From NCBI RefSeq assembly GCF_900116195.1, contig NZ_FOZW01000003.1:310001-374000 (forward strand): a DNA stretch of 64,000 nt. Reading direction: 5' to 3'. The first letter of the stretch is position 1; the number at the start of each line of letters is the position of its first letter. Shown here piece after piece: positions 1 to 9,692 of the stretch. A program made the position numbers and the translations under genes. This DNA comes from Alloyangia pacifica (GTDB lineage Bacteria; Pseudomonadota; Alphaproteobacteria; Rhodobacterales; Rhodobacteraceae). The notes under the pieces are model-generated. The model ran no database searches and had not been told where the DNA came from. It was given only the letters and a program-made list of their open reading frames with translations.

Positions 1-248
1 GGCGAAAGCACATCGCCGCGACCTGAAATCGCGGCGGCCGCCGGAATGCCGGGCCGATGAACCTATGCCAGAAGTTTCGAAGCATGGCGGGCCTCGTAGC
101 ACCAAAATCGGGAGATCTTCAATCTATATTGGCGAAATCACCGCCGACTGTGGCGCTTTCACGCGAGGTCAGGCTGGCGTGGGGCGGCTTGACTGTCCTA
201 CCCCGCGGCCCCAGCTTTGCCGCAACCAGACAGACTCAGGAGCTTTTC
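1..248. other. Left-edge stretch, no gene called
   Basis: All frames were read and no convincing gene was found. A frame ending at base 24 could be the tail of an upstream plus-strand gene, but seven residues are not enough to call it. The last bases hold the AGGAGC ribosome binding site of the peptidase gene that starts at 249. The open frame upstream of that start, back to base 57, has low-quality protein sequence and is treated as non-coding. Confidence 0.5.
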
Positions 249-1487
249 ATGACGTCGACCCCCATCGACCCGACGCTGATCGACCGGCTTGCCGAAGTGG
301 CGGTGCGCACCGGTGTGAACATCCAGCCCGGACAGCAGCTCGTGCTGACGGCGCCGGTCTCGGCGCTGCCGCTGGTGCGCGCGGTGACCCGTGCCGCCTA
401 TCGTGCCGGTGCCTCGCTGGTGACTCCGCTGCTGTCCGACTCCGACGTGGCTCTGGCGCGTTTCGAGGAAGGTCAGGACGACAGTTTTGATGCCGCCGCA
501 GGCTGGCTCTACAATGGCATGGCCGAGGCCTTCGGCGACGGCGCGGCGCGCATGGCGATCGTCGGCGAGGATCCGATGCTGCTGGCCGAACAGGACCCCG
601 CCAAGGTGTCGCGCGTGGGCAAGGCGAACTCCAAGGCCTACAAGCCGGCGATGGAGGAGATCACCAACTTCAAGATCAACTGGTCGATCTGCGCCTGGCC
701 GGGGATGGCTTGGGCCAAGCGCATGTTCCCCGAGCTCAGCGAGCCCGAGGCGCAGGCGAAGCTGGCCGAGGCGATCTTTGCCGCCGCGCGTGTCGACACC
801 GCCGATCCCGTCGCCGCCTGGGCCGAGCACAACGCCGCGCTGCGCTCGCGCACCGAGTGGCTGAATGCCGAGCGGTTCTCGGCGCTGCATTTCACCGGGC
901 CGGGCACCGACCTGACCATCGGTCTGGCGGATGGGCACGAATGGCACGGCGGCGCGAGCACCGCGCAGAACGGCGTGCAGTGCAATCCGAACATCCCCAC
1001 CGAGGAGGTGTTCACCACGCCGCACGCGCAGCGCGTCGAGGGCACGGTGCGCTCGACCAAGCCGCTGTCGCATCAAGGCAGCCTGATCGACGGCATCGAG
1101 GTGCGCTTTGAGGGCGGCCGCATCGTCGAGGCGAAGGCCGAGACCGGCGAGGCGGTGCTGAAGGAGCTGCTGGCCACCGACGAGGGTGCGGCGCGTCTCG
1201 GCGAGGTGGCGCTGGTGCCGCACGGCTCGCCGATCTCGCAGTCGGGCCTGCTGTTCTACAACACGCTCTTCGACGAGAACGCCGCCTGCCACATCGCGCT
1301 TGGCCAGTGCTACTCGAAGTGCTTCCTCGACGGGGCGTCGCTGAGCGCCGAGCAGGTGGCCGCGCAGGGCGGCAACAGTTCGATGATCCACGTCGACTGG
1401 ATGATCGGCGGCGCCGAGACGGACATCGACGGCATCCGCGAGGATGGCACCCGCGTGCCGGTGTTCCGCAAGGGCGAGTGGGCCTGA
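249..1487 (+). CDS. Aminopeptidase of the M29 family (AmpS/AmpT type)
   Basis: This is a cytoplasmic metallo-aminopeptidase of 412 residues, the usual size for family M29. The metal-site residues known from Thermus AmpT can be matched by eye: Glu252 or Glu253 in IPTEEVFTTP, Glu319 in LGEVALVP, His348 in ENAACHIALG, and His381/Asp383 in MIHVDWMIG. Such enzymes use two Co/Zn ions to remove N-terminal residues from peptides. The ATG at 249 was chosen because AGGAGC lies seven bases upstream and homologues begin near this point; the frame is open further back, but that part lacks family similarity. A strong hairpin terminator follows, so the gene is probably monocistronic. Its substrate is not shown by the sequence. 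Confidence 0.9.
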   Translation: MTSTPIDPTLIDRLAEVAVRTGVNIQPGQQLVLTAPVSALPLVRAVTRAAYRAGASLVTPLLSDSDVALARFEEGQDDSFDAAAGWLYNGMAEAFGDGAARMAIVGEDPMLLAEQDPAKVSRVGKANSKAYKPAMEEITNFKINWSICAWPGMAWAKRMFPELSEPEAQAKLAEAIFAAARVDTADPVAAWAEHNAALRSRTEWLNAERFSALHFTGPGTDLTIGLADGHEWHGGASTAQNGVQCNPNIPTEEVFTTPHAQRVEGTVRSTKPLSHQGSLIDGIEVRFEGGRIVEAKAETGEAVLKELLATDEGAARLGEVALVPHGSPISQSGLLFYNTLFDENAACHIALGQCYSKCFLDGASLSAEQVAAQGGNSSMIHVDWMIGGAETDIDGIREDGTRVPVFRKGEWA

Positions 1488-1518
1488 GAACGCGTACTCG
1501 GATGAGTTGAAAGCGCCC

Positions 1519-1551
1519 ACGCCGCGCCGGGGAGATCCGGCGCGGCGTTTG
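1519..1551 (+). terminator. Intrinsic terminator after the M29 peptidase gene
   Basis: A perfect 12-bp stem (1519-1530 with 1537-1548) closes a six-base loop and runs into TTT. It lies 31 bases past the stop codon of the peptidase gene. Confidence 0.75.
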
Positions 1552-1573
1552 CGTCTCACTTTCGTCAAAAGTC

Positions 1574-1588
1574 TTAACGCAAGATTAA
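1574..1588. promoter_or_regulatory. CtrA-type binding site TTAA-N7-TTAA
   Basis: TTAA at 1574-1577 and TTAA at 1585-1588 are separated by exactly seven bases, which is the full consensus for the cell-cycle/motility regulator CtrA of Alphaproteobacteria. The site is 75 bases upstream of the small gene at 1663, and a GACTC (a GANTC, the CcrM methylation site) sits between them at 1611-1615. CtrA binding is inferred from the motif only. Confidence 0.55.
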
Positions 1589-1662
1589 CTTAGCGCATTG
1601 TCCACAGGCCGACTCAGGCTACACTCGTTCCGCTGCCACGCGAGTATGAGGGGGGTCGGTTC

Positions 1663-1938
1663 ATGCGCAAGACAGAGACAGTCACCATCAGCGGCGAGAT
1701 TCTTTCCTATGCGGAAGGGCTCGTGGCCCGCGGTGAATACCGTGACATCGGAGCGGCGATCGAGGGCGAGCTGCTGAAGGCCCGCGCGCGGCGCTCGGGG
1801 AAGATCAGCCCGTTCCAGAACGAGTTGCGCACCCGGCTCATGGTCCAGCCCGATCAGTGGGACGCCATGGGCGTGTCGGCGGAGCCCTTCTTCGGCGACG
1901 ACCCGGCGCTGGCGCGGGTGATCGAGGACCGCAGCTGA
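1663..1938 (+). CDS. ParD-like ribbon-helix-helix protein without a toxin partner
   Basis: This 91-residue protein begins with a short strand (KTETVTISGEI) followed by helices that resemble the ParD/CopG ribbon-helix-helix fold. The middle segment GEYRDIGAAIEGELLKARAR matches the second helix of ParD-type antitoxins. The C-terminal half is acidic and may be disordered. No ParE/RelE toxin gene lies on either side: the M29 peptidase gene ends upstream and a LysR gene converges from downstream. It may therefore be a stand-alone DNA-binding regulator rather than an antitoxin. The GC content matches its neighbours. The CtrA-type site upstream suggests cell-cycle or motility-linked control. Confidence 0.65.
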   Translation: MRKTETVTISGEILSYAEGLVARGEYRDIGAAIEGELLKARARRSGKISPFQNELRTRLMVQPDQWDAMGVSAEPFFGDDPALARVIEDRS

Positions 1939-1951
1939 TATCACACCCTGA

Positions 1952-2836
1952 TCAGTCGTGATCGTCGCGCGGGCGTCCATGCTCGATCAGCGCGGCGGTC
2001 AAGGCTGACAGCACCTCGGCCCGGCTGGTGGTCGGGCGCTGCACGAGTCCCAGCCGGCGGTGGATCGGTGGGGCGCCGAAGGGAAACCAATCGAGCGCGG
2101 CGGTGATCGAGTCCTGCAGCGCCACGTAGGGGATGATGGCAAAGCCCAGCCCGGCCCGCACGCAGCCCACCACCGCCGTCATCGTGTTCACCGAGACCAC
2201 CTGCCGCGGCGCGACGCCGAGGCGCGCGATCTCGGTGTCGATCTGCCGCGCCAGCGGCACCTGCGTGCGGTAGCGGATGTAGGGGATGCGGCGGATCAGG
2301 TCATGGATCGCCAGCCCGCCGGTGCCCGGCGGGGTGATCACCACCAGCGGCTCGCTCAGCACCTCTGTCCAGCGCAGGCTCGGTGGCACCGCCACATGTT
2401 CGGCGACCAGCGCGGCGTCGAGCTGGCCCGAGACCACCTCGGCCATCAGCTCCTCGGACATGCCGATGCGCAGCCGGTAATTCAGATCGGGATACTGTCG
2501 CTGCAGGGACGCCAGCGCCTGCGGCACCAGCGAATTCGCCCCGGTGCGCAACGTGCCGAAGGCCAGCGTACCGCCGACATCGCCGCCGGTGACCGAGGCC
2601 TTTGTCTCGGTGACGATGCGCAGGATCTGCCGGGCCGAGCGCAGCATCTCGGCCCCTTTGGCGGTCAGCACCGGCGGGCGGCGGGTGCGGTCGTAGAGCT
2701 GCACGCCCAGTTCCACCTCCAGCGCCGAGACCTGCTGGCTCACCGCCGAGGCGGTGAGGTTGATCGCCTGCGCCGCCGCGGCGAAGCCGCCGTGCTGTTC
2801 GATGGCGAGAAGAGTTTGAAGCTGACGCGTGTCCAT
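1952..2836 (-). CDS. LysR-family transcriptional regulator
   Basis: The protein has 294 residues from the ATG at 2836, with an N-terminal winged HTH (MDTRQLQTLLAIEQHGGF, then the recognition helix around NLTASAVSQQVSALE) and a C-terminal LysR substrate-binding domain. The 20 residues open upstream of this start are hydrophobic and unlike LysR N-termini. The gene is divergent from tctC with a 135-bp AT-rich spacer, the classical arrangement in which a LysR protein controls the adjacent operon and itself. It most likely senses the substrate of the tctCBA transporter or a breakdown product; the ligand is unknown. Confidence 0.92.
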   Translation of the reverse strand: MDTRQLQTLLAIEQHGGFAAAAQAINLTASAVSQQVSALEVELGVQLYDRTRRPPVLTAKGAEMLRSARQILRIVTETKASVTGGDVGGTLAFGTLRTGANSLVPQALASLQRQYPDLNYRLRIGMSEELMAEVVSGQLDAALVAEHVAVPPSLRWTEVLSEPLVVITPPGTGGLAIHDLIRRIPYIRYRTQVPLARQIDTEIARLGVAPRQVVSVNTMTAVVGCVRAGLGFAIIPYVALQDSITAALDWFPFGAPPIHRRLGLVQRPTTSRAEVLSALTAALIEHGRPRDDHD

Positions 2837-2971
2837 GGCCGCAAAGTAAGCAAAACTAAAAATAATGGCAATAATTACGCGCTTTGTGTGGCTCATCCTT
2901 GTGTTACTTCAGGCTTACCCAACCAGAACGCCGGCGGAGAAACCGCTGGCCTCAACACAGGGAGCCTCCCA
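2837..2971. promoter_or_regulatory. Divergent promoter region between lysR and tctC
   Basis: This 135-bp spacer is clearly AT-richer than the surrounding genes, notably around 2845-2880. It must hold both promoters and the LysR-type operator. I could not identify one T-N11-A box with confidence. A GGAGCC ribosome binding site precedes tctC. Confidence 0.6.
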
Positions 2972-3919
2972 ATGAAACTTCGCACGGGCTTTGCCGCCCT
3001 TCTTGCCGCGGCCACCATGATTGCCGCCCCTGCCAGCGCGCAGGATTACCCCGATCACCCGGTCGAGTTCATCGTGCCCTGGTCGCCGGGCGGCGGGTCA
3101 GACACGCTGATGCGTCTCATCGCAGGCAACATCGCGCCCTACCTCGGCACCGAGATGCCGATCATCAACATGCCCGGCGTCGGCGGCACCGTCGGCCTGC
3201 GCGAAGCCTCGCGCCGCGCCAACGATGGCTACACCATCAGCCAGGTCCACGAGGGCCTGCTGGTCGCGACCGAGACCGGCATCACCGATCTGGCGTGGGA
3301 CGACTTCGAGCCGATCGCGCTGATGACCTCCTCGCCGCAATACCTCGTGGTGCACCCGACCGAGGACTATTCCGATTTCGAGGAATTCGTCACCTACGCC
3401 AAGGCGCACCCGGGCGAGATTACCATGGGCGTGACCCTGGGCGGCGTGCCGCACCTGCACGCGGCGATGATCGAACAGGCCTATGGCCTGCAGTTCCAAT
3501 ACGTCGGCTACGAAGGCACCGGCGAGCGCGTGCGTGCCCTCGTGGGCGGCAACCTCGACGCGGCGATCGGCGACATTTCCTCGTCCAAGCAGTTCGTCGA
3601 CAACGGCGACCTGCAGTTCCTTGCCGTGGGCTCCACCGAGCGTGCCGCCGAGGCTCCGGACGTTCCGACCTTCGCCGAACTGGGCGCAGACCTCGAGCTG
3701 CAGGTGACCCGCGGCATCGTCATGCCCAAGGACGCGCCGCAGGAGGCGCGCGACAAAATGGAAGCGGCGCTTGAAGAGCTGTCGAAAGACGAGACCTACA
3801 TCGAGCAGACCAACAATGCTGGCGCCGCCGTCATGTTCCGCGGACAGGAGGCTTACAGCGCCTATCTCGCCAAGCTCGACGAGACGGTGAAGTCGCTCTC
3901 CGAGGTTCTCGCACCGTGA
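2972..3919 (+). CDS. tctC: Tripartite tricarboxylate transporter substrate-binding protein (Bug family)
   Basis: This is a periplasmic binding protein of 315 residues that delivers a carboxylated substrate to the TctAB membrane complex. A Sec signal peptide covers residues 1-24 and ends at PASAQ. The mature start DYPDHPVEFIVPWSPGGGSD is the hallmark of the Bug/TctC family, in which this loop (PWSPGGGSD) binds a carboxylate of the ligand. The ATG at 2972 follows GGAGCC. The gene is first in the operon tctC-tctB-tctA-ggt and its stop overlaps the GTG start of tctB. Known ligands include citrate and other di- and tricarboxylates and amino acids; which applies here is not visible. Confidence 0.93.
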   Translation: MKLRTGFAALLAAATMIAAPASAQDYPDHPVEFIVPWSPGGGSDTLMRLIAGNIAPYLGTEMPIINMPGVGGTVGLREASRRANDGYTISQVHEGLLVATETGITDLAWDDFEPIALMTSSPQYLVVHPTEDYSDFEEFVTYAKAHPGEITMGVTLGGVPHLHAAMIEQAYGLQFQYVGYEGTGERVRALVGGNLDAAIGDISSSKQFVDNGDLQFLAVGSTERAAEAPDVPTFAELGADLELQVTRGIVMPKDAPQEARDKMEAALEELSKDETYIEQTNNAGAAVMFRGQEAYSAYLAKLDETVKSLSEVLAP

Positions 3920-4431
3920 GCGAGACCGGCTACGACAAGAAGCTGGCAAGGGAGGCGGGCGAGATTGCCCGTCTCCTGAGCTACGTGCTGATCCTTTTCG
4001 CCTCGGTCGGTCTGTTTCTTTCAGCGGCCGGTATCCCGACATCGCGCTTCGAGAAGCTCGGCGCGGGCGCCTTTCCAAAGATCGTCTTCGCCGGCATCGC
4101 GCTGGTCGCGGTGATCGCCATCATCGACGCGCTGCGGAAGATCCCCGCGGGCGCCTACGGCCGCTTTGCCGCGCAGACCTGCGCATGGGCGCGCCGCCGC
4201 TACCTCGTTTTCGTCACGCTGGCCGCGTTGGCGGTCTACCTGATCCTGATCCCGGTGCTCGGCTTCTCCATCGCCAGCTTTCTCTTCATCCTCGCGCTGG
4301 AACTGGTTCTGATGCCGCGCCGCCCCGCGACGCTGCTGATCGCGGTGATCGTGGCCGCGGTCTTCTCCTTCGGGCTGAACTGGCTCTTTGCCGAGGTCTT
4401 CACCGTCTTCCTGCCGCGCGGGGTGCTCTGA
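3916..4431 (+). CDS. tctB: Tripartite tricarboxylate transporter small membrane subunit
   Basis: This protein of 171 residues has four predicted membrane helices, as expected for TctB: about residues 21-42, 52-70, 92-115 and 128-165 (the last a pair). It forms the inner-membrane transporter with TctA. It starts with GTG inside a GTGA overlap with the tctC stop, which indicates translational coupling. TctB proteins are poorly conserved, so the assignment rests on topology and on its position between tctC and tctA. Confidence 0.88.
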   Translation: MSETGYDKKLAREAGEIARLLSYVLILFASVGLFLSAAGIPTSRFEKLGAGAFPKIVFAGIALVAVIAIIDALRKIPAGAYGRFAAQTCAWARRRYLVFVTLAALAVYLILIPVLGFSIASFLFILALELVLMPRRPATLLIAVIVAAVFSFGLNWLFAEVFTVFLPRGVL

Positions 4432-4432
4432 C

Positions 4433-5933
4433 ATGGACAGCTTCCTCTCCGGCGTCGCGCAGATCTTCACGCTCGCCACGCTGATCTACATGCTCGCCGG
4501 CTCGGTTGCCGGCATTGTCGCCGCGGCGATCCCCGGCTTCACCGTCACCATGGCCATCGTGCTGACGCTGCCGCTGACCTTCACCATGGAGCCGCTGCAG
4601 GGCATCGCGGTGATGCTCTCGGTCTACGTCGGCGGCTACACCGGCGGCCTGATCTCGGCGGCGCTGCTGGGTATTCCCGGCACGCCCTCCTCGGTGGCCA
4701 CCACATTCGACGCCTTCCCCATGGCCCGCCGCGGCGAGCCCGGACGGGCGCTGTCGCTCGGCGTCTGGGCGTCGTTCTTCGGTACGGTCATCTCGACCGT
4801 GGTGCTGATCGTCGCCGCGCCGCCGCTCGCGATGTTCGCGGTGAAGCTCGGCCCGTGGGAATATTTCTCGCTGATCGTCTTTGCGCTGACCATCGTCGCC
4901 TCGCTTGTCGGCGACAGCGTCATACGCGGCATGCTGGCGGGTCTCATCGGCCTCGCCATCTCGACCGTCGGCGCCGACCCGATCATGGGCCGCCCGCGCT
5001 TCGACTTCGGCATCGAGATGCTGGTCTCCGGCCTGCCGTTCCTCGTGGTGCTGATCGGCATCTTCGCGATCTCGCAGCTGACCTCGGAAGTCGAGGATGC
5101 GAAATCCGTCCGCTCCGGCAATGCGCTGGTGACCGGTGCCATCGACTTCCAGACCTGGAAGGTGATGAAAGAGGTGCTGCTGCGCCCGGTGAACCTGATC
5201 CGCTCGTCCATCGTCGGCGTGCTGATCGGCGCGCTGCCGGGGGCAGGGGGGTCGATCGCCAACCTCGTCGCCTATGACCAGGCCAAGCGCAACTCCAAGG
5301 ACCCGGACAGCTTCGGCAAGGGCAACCCGGACGGCGTCGTCGCCTCTGAGGCGGGCAACTCGGCCACCGCCGGTGGCGGCCTGATCCCGCTGATCGGGCT
5401 CGGCATCCCGGGCTCGGCGGTGGACGCTATCCTCATGGCCTCGCTGATGGTGCACGGCATTTCCGTCGGCCCGCGGCTGATCATGGACCATGCCGATCTC
5501 GTTTACGGCATGTTCGTCGCCATGGCCGTCGCCTCGCTGATGATGCTTGTGGTCTCGGTGCTGTCGATGCGGCTCTTCCTGCGCGTCGCCGAGGTGCCGA
5601 AATGGCTGATCGTGCCGGTGGTCATGGTTTGCTGCGTTGTCGGCTCCTTCGCGCTGAACAACCGGGTAACCGACCTCTACCTGCTCGGCTTCATCGGGGT
5701 GGCGGGCTATGCGCTGCGCGCGCTCGGCTACTCGCTGGCACCGCTGGTGCTGGGGGTGATCCTCGGCCCGATCGCGGAAACAAACCTGCGCCGTGCCCTG
5801 ATGACCGACGCCGATCCGTCACTGTTCGTCACCCGTCCGATCAGCCTGATCTTCCTCATCGCGGCCGTGCTTTCGATTGCCTGGGCAATCCGCGGCCACC
5901 TCAAACACCGAAAAACTTCCGGGAGGAGTACCG

Positions 5934-5950
<17 letters not shown>
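4433..5950 (+). CDS. tctA: Tripartite tricarboxylate transporter large membrane subunit
   Basis: The protein has 505 residues and roughly twelve membrane helices. It carries family motifs such as AAIPGFTVTMAIVLTLPLTF near the N-terminus and GALPGAGGSIANLVAYDQAK at mid-protein. TctA is the ion-coupled channel subunit of this secondary transporter. The ATG at 4433 is one base past the tctB stop; an open frame continues 15 codons upstream within tctB but is not expected to be used. The last 17 bases overlap the start of the following gene, so the operon runs on without a break. Confidence 0.95.
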
Positions 5951-7523
<1,573 letters not shown>

Positions 7524-7623
7524 GCCTGTCCGATACACTGGGCTTGGGCGCGGCGGTTCTCCGCGCCCAAGCCTCCACGGGGAGCGGCGCGCGCGCTGGA
7601 GAGGGAATGGAGCAGGAGACGAA

Positions 7624-8610
7624 ATGAAGTTTCTAAAACGCATCGGCATCGACACCTACATGCTGCTGCTGATCGCAACGGTCGGCCTTGGATTGCTGCT
7701 GCCCGCGCAGGGTGTCGCTGCGGTGGGGCTCAAGCACGTGACCTTCTGGGCCGTCGCGCTGCTGTTCTTCCTCTACGGTGCCAAGCTCGACCCGAGTTCG
7801 GTCCGTGCCGGGCTGATGAACTGGCGGCTGCAGGGGCTGACCTTTGCCGCGACCTACGTGATGTTCCCGCTGATCGGGCTCGCGTTGGCGGCGGTCTTTG
7901 CGCCGGCACTCGGCCCGATGGTCACGCTGGGGCTGCTGTTCCTCGCGGTGCTGCCCTCGACGGTGCAGTCCTCCATTGCCTTCACCTCCATCGCCGGAGG
8001 CAACGTCCCGGCGGCGATCTGCGCGGCCTCGCTGTCGAACATCATCGGCGTGGTGCTGACCCCTGCACTGGTGGCGCTGCTGCTGCATCAGGGCGATGGC
8101 GGCGTGAGCTTCGACGCGGTGATCAAGATCGGCACGCAGATTCTGCTGCCCTTCGTGCTCGGTCAGCTGGTAAGGCGCTGGGTCGGCGCTTTCGTGAAGA
8201 AGCACAAGGTTCTGACCATGGTCGTCGACCGCGGCTCGATCCTTTTGATCGTCTACTCGGCCTTCAGCGCAGGTACGGTCTCGGGCCTGTGGTCGAAGAT
8301 CCCGGCGGCGAGCCTGATCATGCTGGGTCTGGTGGTGCTGGTCTTCCTCGCCATCGTCATGCTGCTGATGGTTGGCGCGGGCAAGCTCTTCGGCCTGCCG
8401 TATCCGGACCGGGCGGTGCTGTTCTACTGCGGCTCGACCAAGAGCCTCGCCTCGGGCCTGCCGATCGCCACGGCACTCTTTGCTCCGGATCAGGTCGGTG
8501 CAATCGTGCTGCCGGTGATGATCTACCACATGAGCCAGCTTCTGGTTTGCGCCTTCGTCTCTCAGAAAGCGGCGCGGCGGGTTGAGAGCGGCATCGTACC
8601 CGCTAGTTGA
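7624..8610 (+). CDS. Bile acid:sodium symporter (BASS) family transporter, SLC10A7-like
   Basis: This inner-membrane protein of 328 residues has about ten hydrophobic helices. The N-terminal part (KHVTFWAVALLFFLYGAKLD) and the segment GSTKSLASGLPIATALF match the SBF-like branch that includes YfeH and SLC10A7 rather than the classical bile-acid carriers. It should move an organic anion with sodium, but the substrate is unknown. AGGAGA lies upstream of the ATG at 7624, 100 bases after the gamma-glutamyltransferase-like gene, so it may belong to the same transcript. A strong terminator follows. Confidence 0.85.
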   Translation: MKFLKRIGIDTYMLLLIATVGLGLLLPAQGVAAVGLKHVTFWAVALLFFLYGAKLDPSSVRAGLMNWRLQGLTFAATYVMFPLIGLALAAVFAPALGPMVTLGLLFLAVLPSTVQSSIAFTSIAGGNVPAAICAASLSNIIGVVLTPALVALLLHQGDGGVSFDAVIKIGTQILLPFVLGQLVRRWVGAFVKKHKVLTMVVDRGSILLIVYSAFSAGTVSGLWSKIPAASLIMLGLVVLVFLAIVMLLMVGAGKLFGLPYPDRAVLFYCGSTKSLASGLPIATALFAPDQVGAIVLPVMIYHMSQLLVCAFVSQKAARRVESGIVPAS

Positions 8611-8634
8611 AGCGCGGGCTCTGCCAGAGTCAGG

Positions 8635-8662
8635 AAGGCCCGGCATATGCCGGGCCTTTTGC
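8635..8662. terminator. Terminator after the BASS transporter gene
   Basis: This is an almost perfect palindrome (8635-8658) with the stem GGCCCGGC/GCCGGGCC and an ATAT loop. It is flanked by AA on the left and TTTT on the right, so it can stop transcription from the plus strand. It may also stop the minus-strand methyltransferase gene that ends at 8678, although the minus-strand T run is weak. Confidence 0.75.
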
Positions 8663-8677
8663 CGTTCGGGGCAGGGC

Positions 8678-9478
8678 TCAGGCGCGGGCGGTCACCACGT
8701 TCGAAGCATGTGGGAAGGTCATGGCTGTGCCGTCGAAGCAATCCCCCAGCCTCTGAAGGAAGAGGTCGATGGCACGCCGTGCGGTGTCCTCCGCCAGCGC
8801 CGACAGCTTGTCTCCGGTGTGCATTCCGCCCATCGCGCCTGCCGCGAAGGCGCGCGCGTCGGGATGGTGCAGGGTCAGCGTTACCGGAAGCACCGCGACC
8901 TCGGTGAAGCCCGCGTCGAGAAAGAGAGCCTCGAGCGCGTCGGCGTCGGGCAGACCGCAGATCGCGCGCACCGCATCGCCCGCAGCGGGGCCGGCGCAGG
9001 CATCGAGCGCCGCGGCTTGCGCCTTCAGCATCGGGTTCTCGTCCAGACCGCGTTGGACGCAGGCGACGACCCGCCCGCCGGGTCTCAGCACCCGCCGCAA
9101 GTCGCGAAGCGCCGCGGGGCGGTCGGGGAAGAACTGCAGCGCCTGCTGGCAGAGGGCGAGATCGAAGCGGTCCGCCTCGAAGGGCAGCGCCGCGGCATCG
9201 GCCTCTACCCAATTCGCCTCGAGGCCATGGTCGAGCGCGACGCCCCGCGCGACCTCCAGCATGCCGGCGCTGTGGTCCACTGCTGTCAGGCTGCCAACCG
9301 CAGGCTGCTGCCGCGCCAGTTCGCGCGTGACGACGCCGGTGCCGCAGCCGAGGTCGAGGACATGCTCGCCCGGCTCGGGGTGGGCGCGGCCGATCAGCTC
9401 GCGCGCCCATGGCTCGAAGATCACCGGCACCAGCACCGACTGGTAGCGGTCGGCAAAGCTCTGTTTCCTCGGGATCAT
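8678..9478 (-). CDS. Class I SAM-dependent methyltransferase (UbiE/Methyltransf_11 type)
   Basis: This protein of 266 residues has the SAM-binding motif I HVLDLGCGTGVVTREL near residue 45, an acidic end of the second strand (AVDHSAGML) and the later motif FDLALCQQALQFFPDRPAAL typical of Methyltransf_11. The ATG at 9478 is preferred because GGAGG lies just upstream; a second ATG at 9499 would add seven residues. It is transcribed alone, converging with the BASS gene. The substrate cannot be told from sequence. Confidence 0.85.
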   Translation of the reverse strand: MIPRKQSFADRYQSVLVPVIFEPWARELIGRAHPEPGEHVLDLGCGTGVVTRELARQQPAVGSLTAVDHSAGMLEVARGVALDHGLEANWVEADAAALPFEADRFDLALCQQALQFFPDRPAALRDLRRVLRPGGRVVACVQRGLDENPMLKAQAAALDACAGPAAGDAVRAICGLPDADALEALFLDAGFTEVAVLPVTLTLHHPDARAFAAGAMGGMHTGDKLSALAEDTARRAIDLFLQRLGDCFDGTAMTFPHASNVVTARA

Positions 9479-9692
9479 CCGTACCTCCGCATCGCCCATG
9501 TCTCGGCGAGGGCGGGCCTCGCCCGGTCATGCTGGAAGCCTAGCACATGTTGCCTGCCGCACGGGTGCCCGTGCGCCGAGCACAGGCATGGCTTAGGCCT
9601 GCCCGAAGCAAGGGCGATGAATTTCGTAATTCGCCCAAAGCTGTCGTTGCGGTAGATAGGTCGCGTACGCCTTGGCCGGAGAAGGACTCGCC

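Noticed and set aside
1-60. Tail of an upstream gene
   Set aside because: Frames 1 and 3 close within the first 60 bases, but too few residues are present to show that either is coding.
1663-1938. Complete toxin-antitoxin module
   Set aside because: The ParD-like protein has no toxin gene next to it on either strand within several hundred bases, so only an orphan is reported.
4400-5491. Long open frame antisense to tctA (363 codons)
   Set aside because: It is very rich in His, Arg, Asp and Gln and has no domain; this is typical of the mirror frame of a GC-rich membrane-protein gene. tctA on the plus strand is clearly real.
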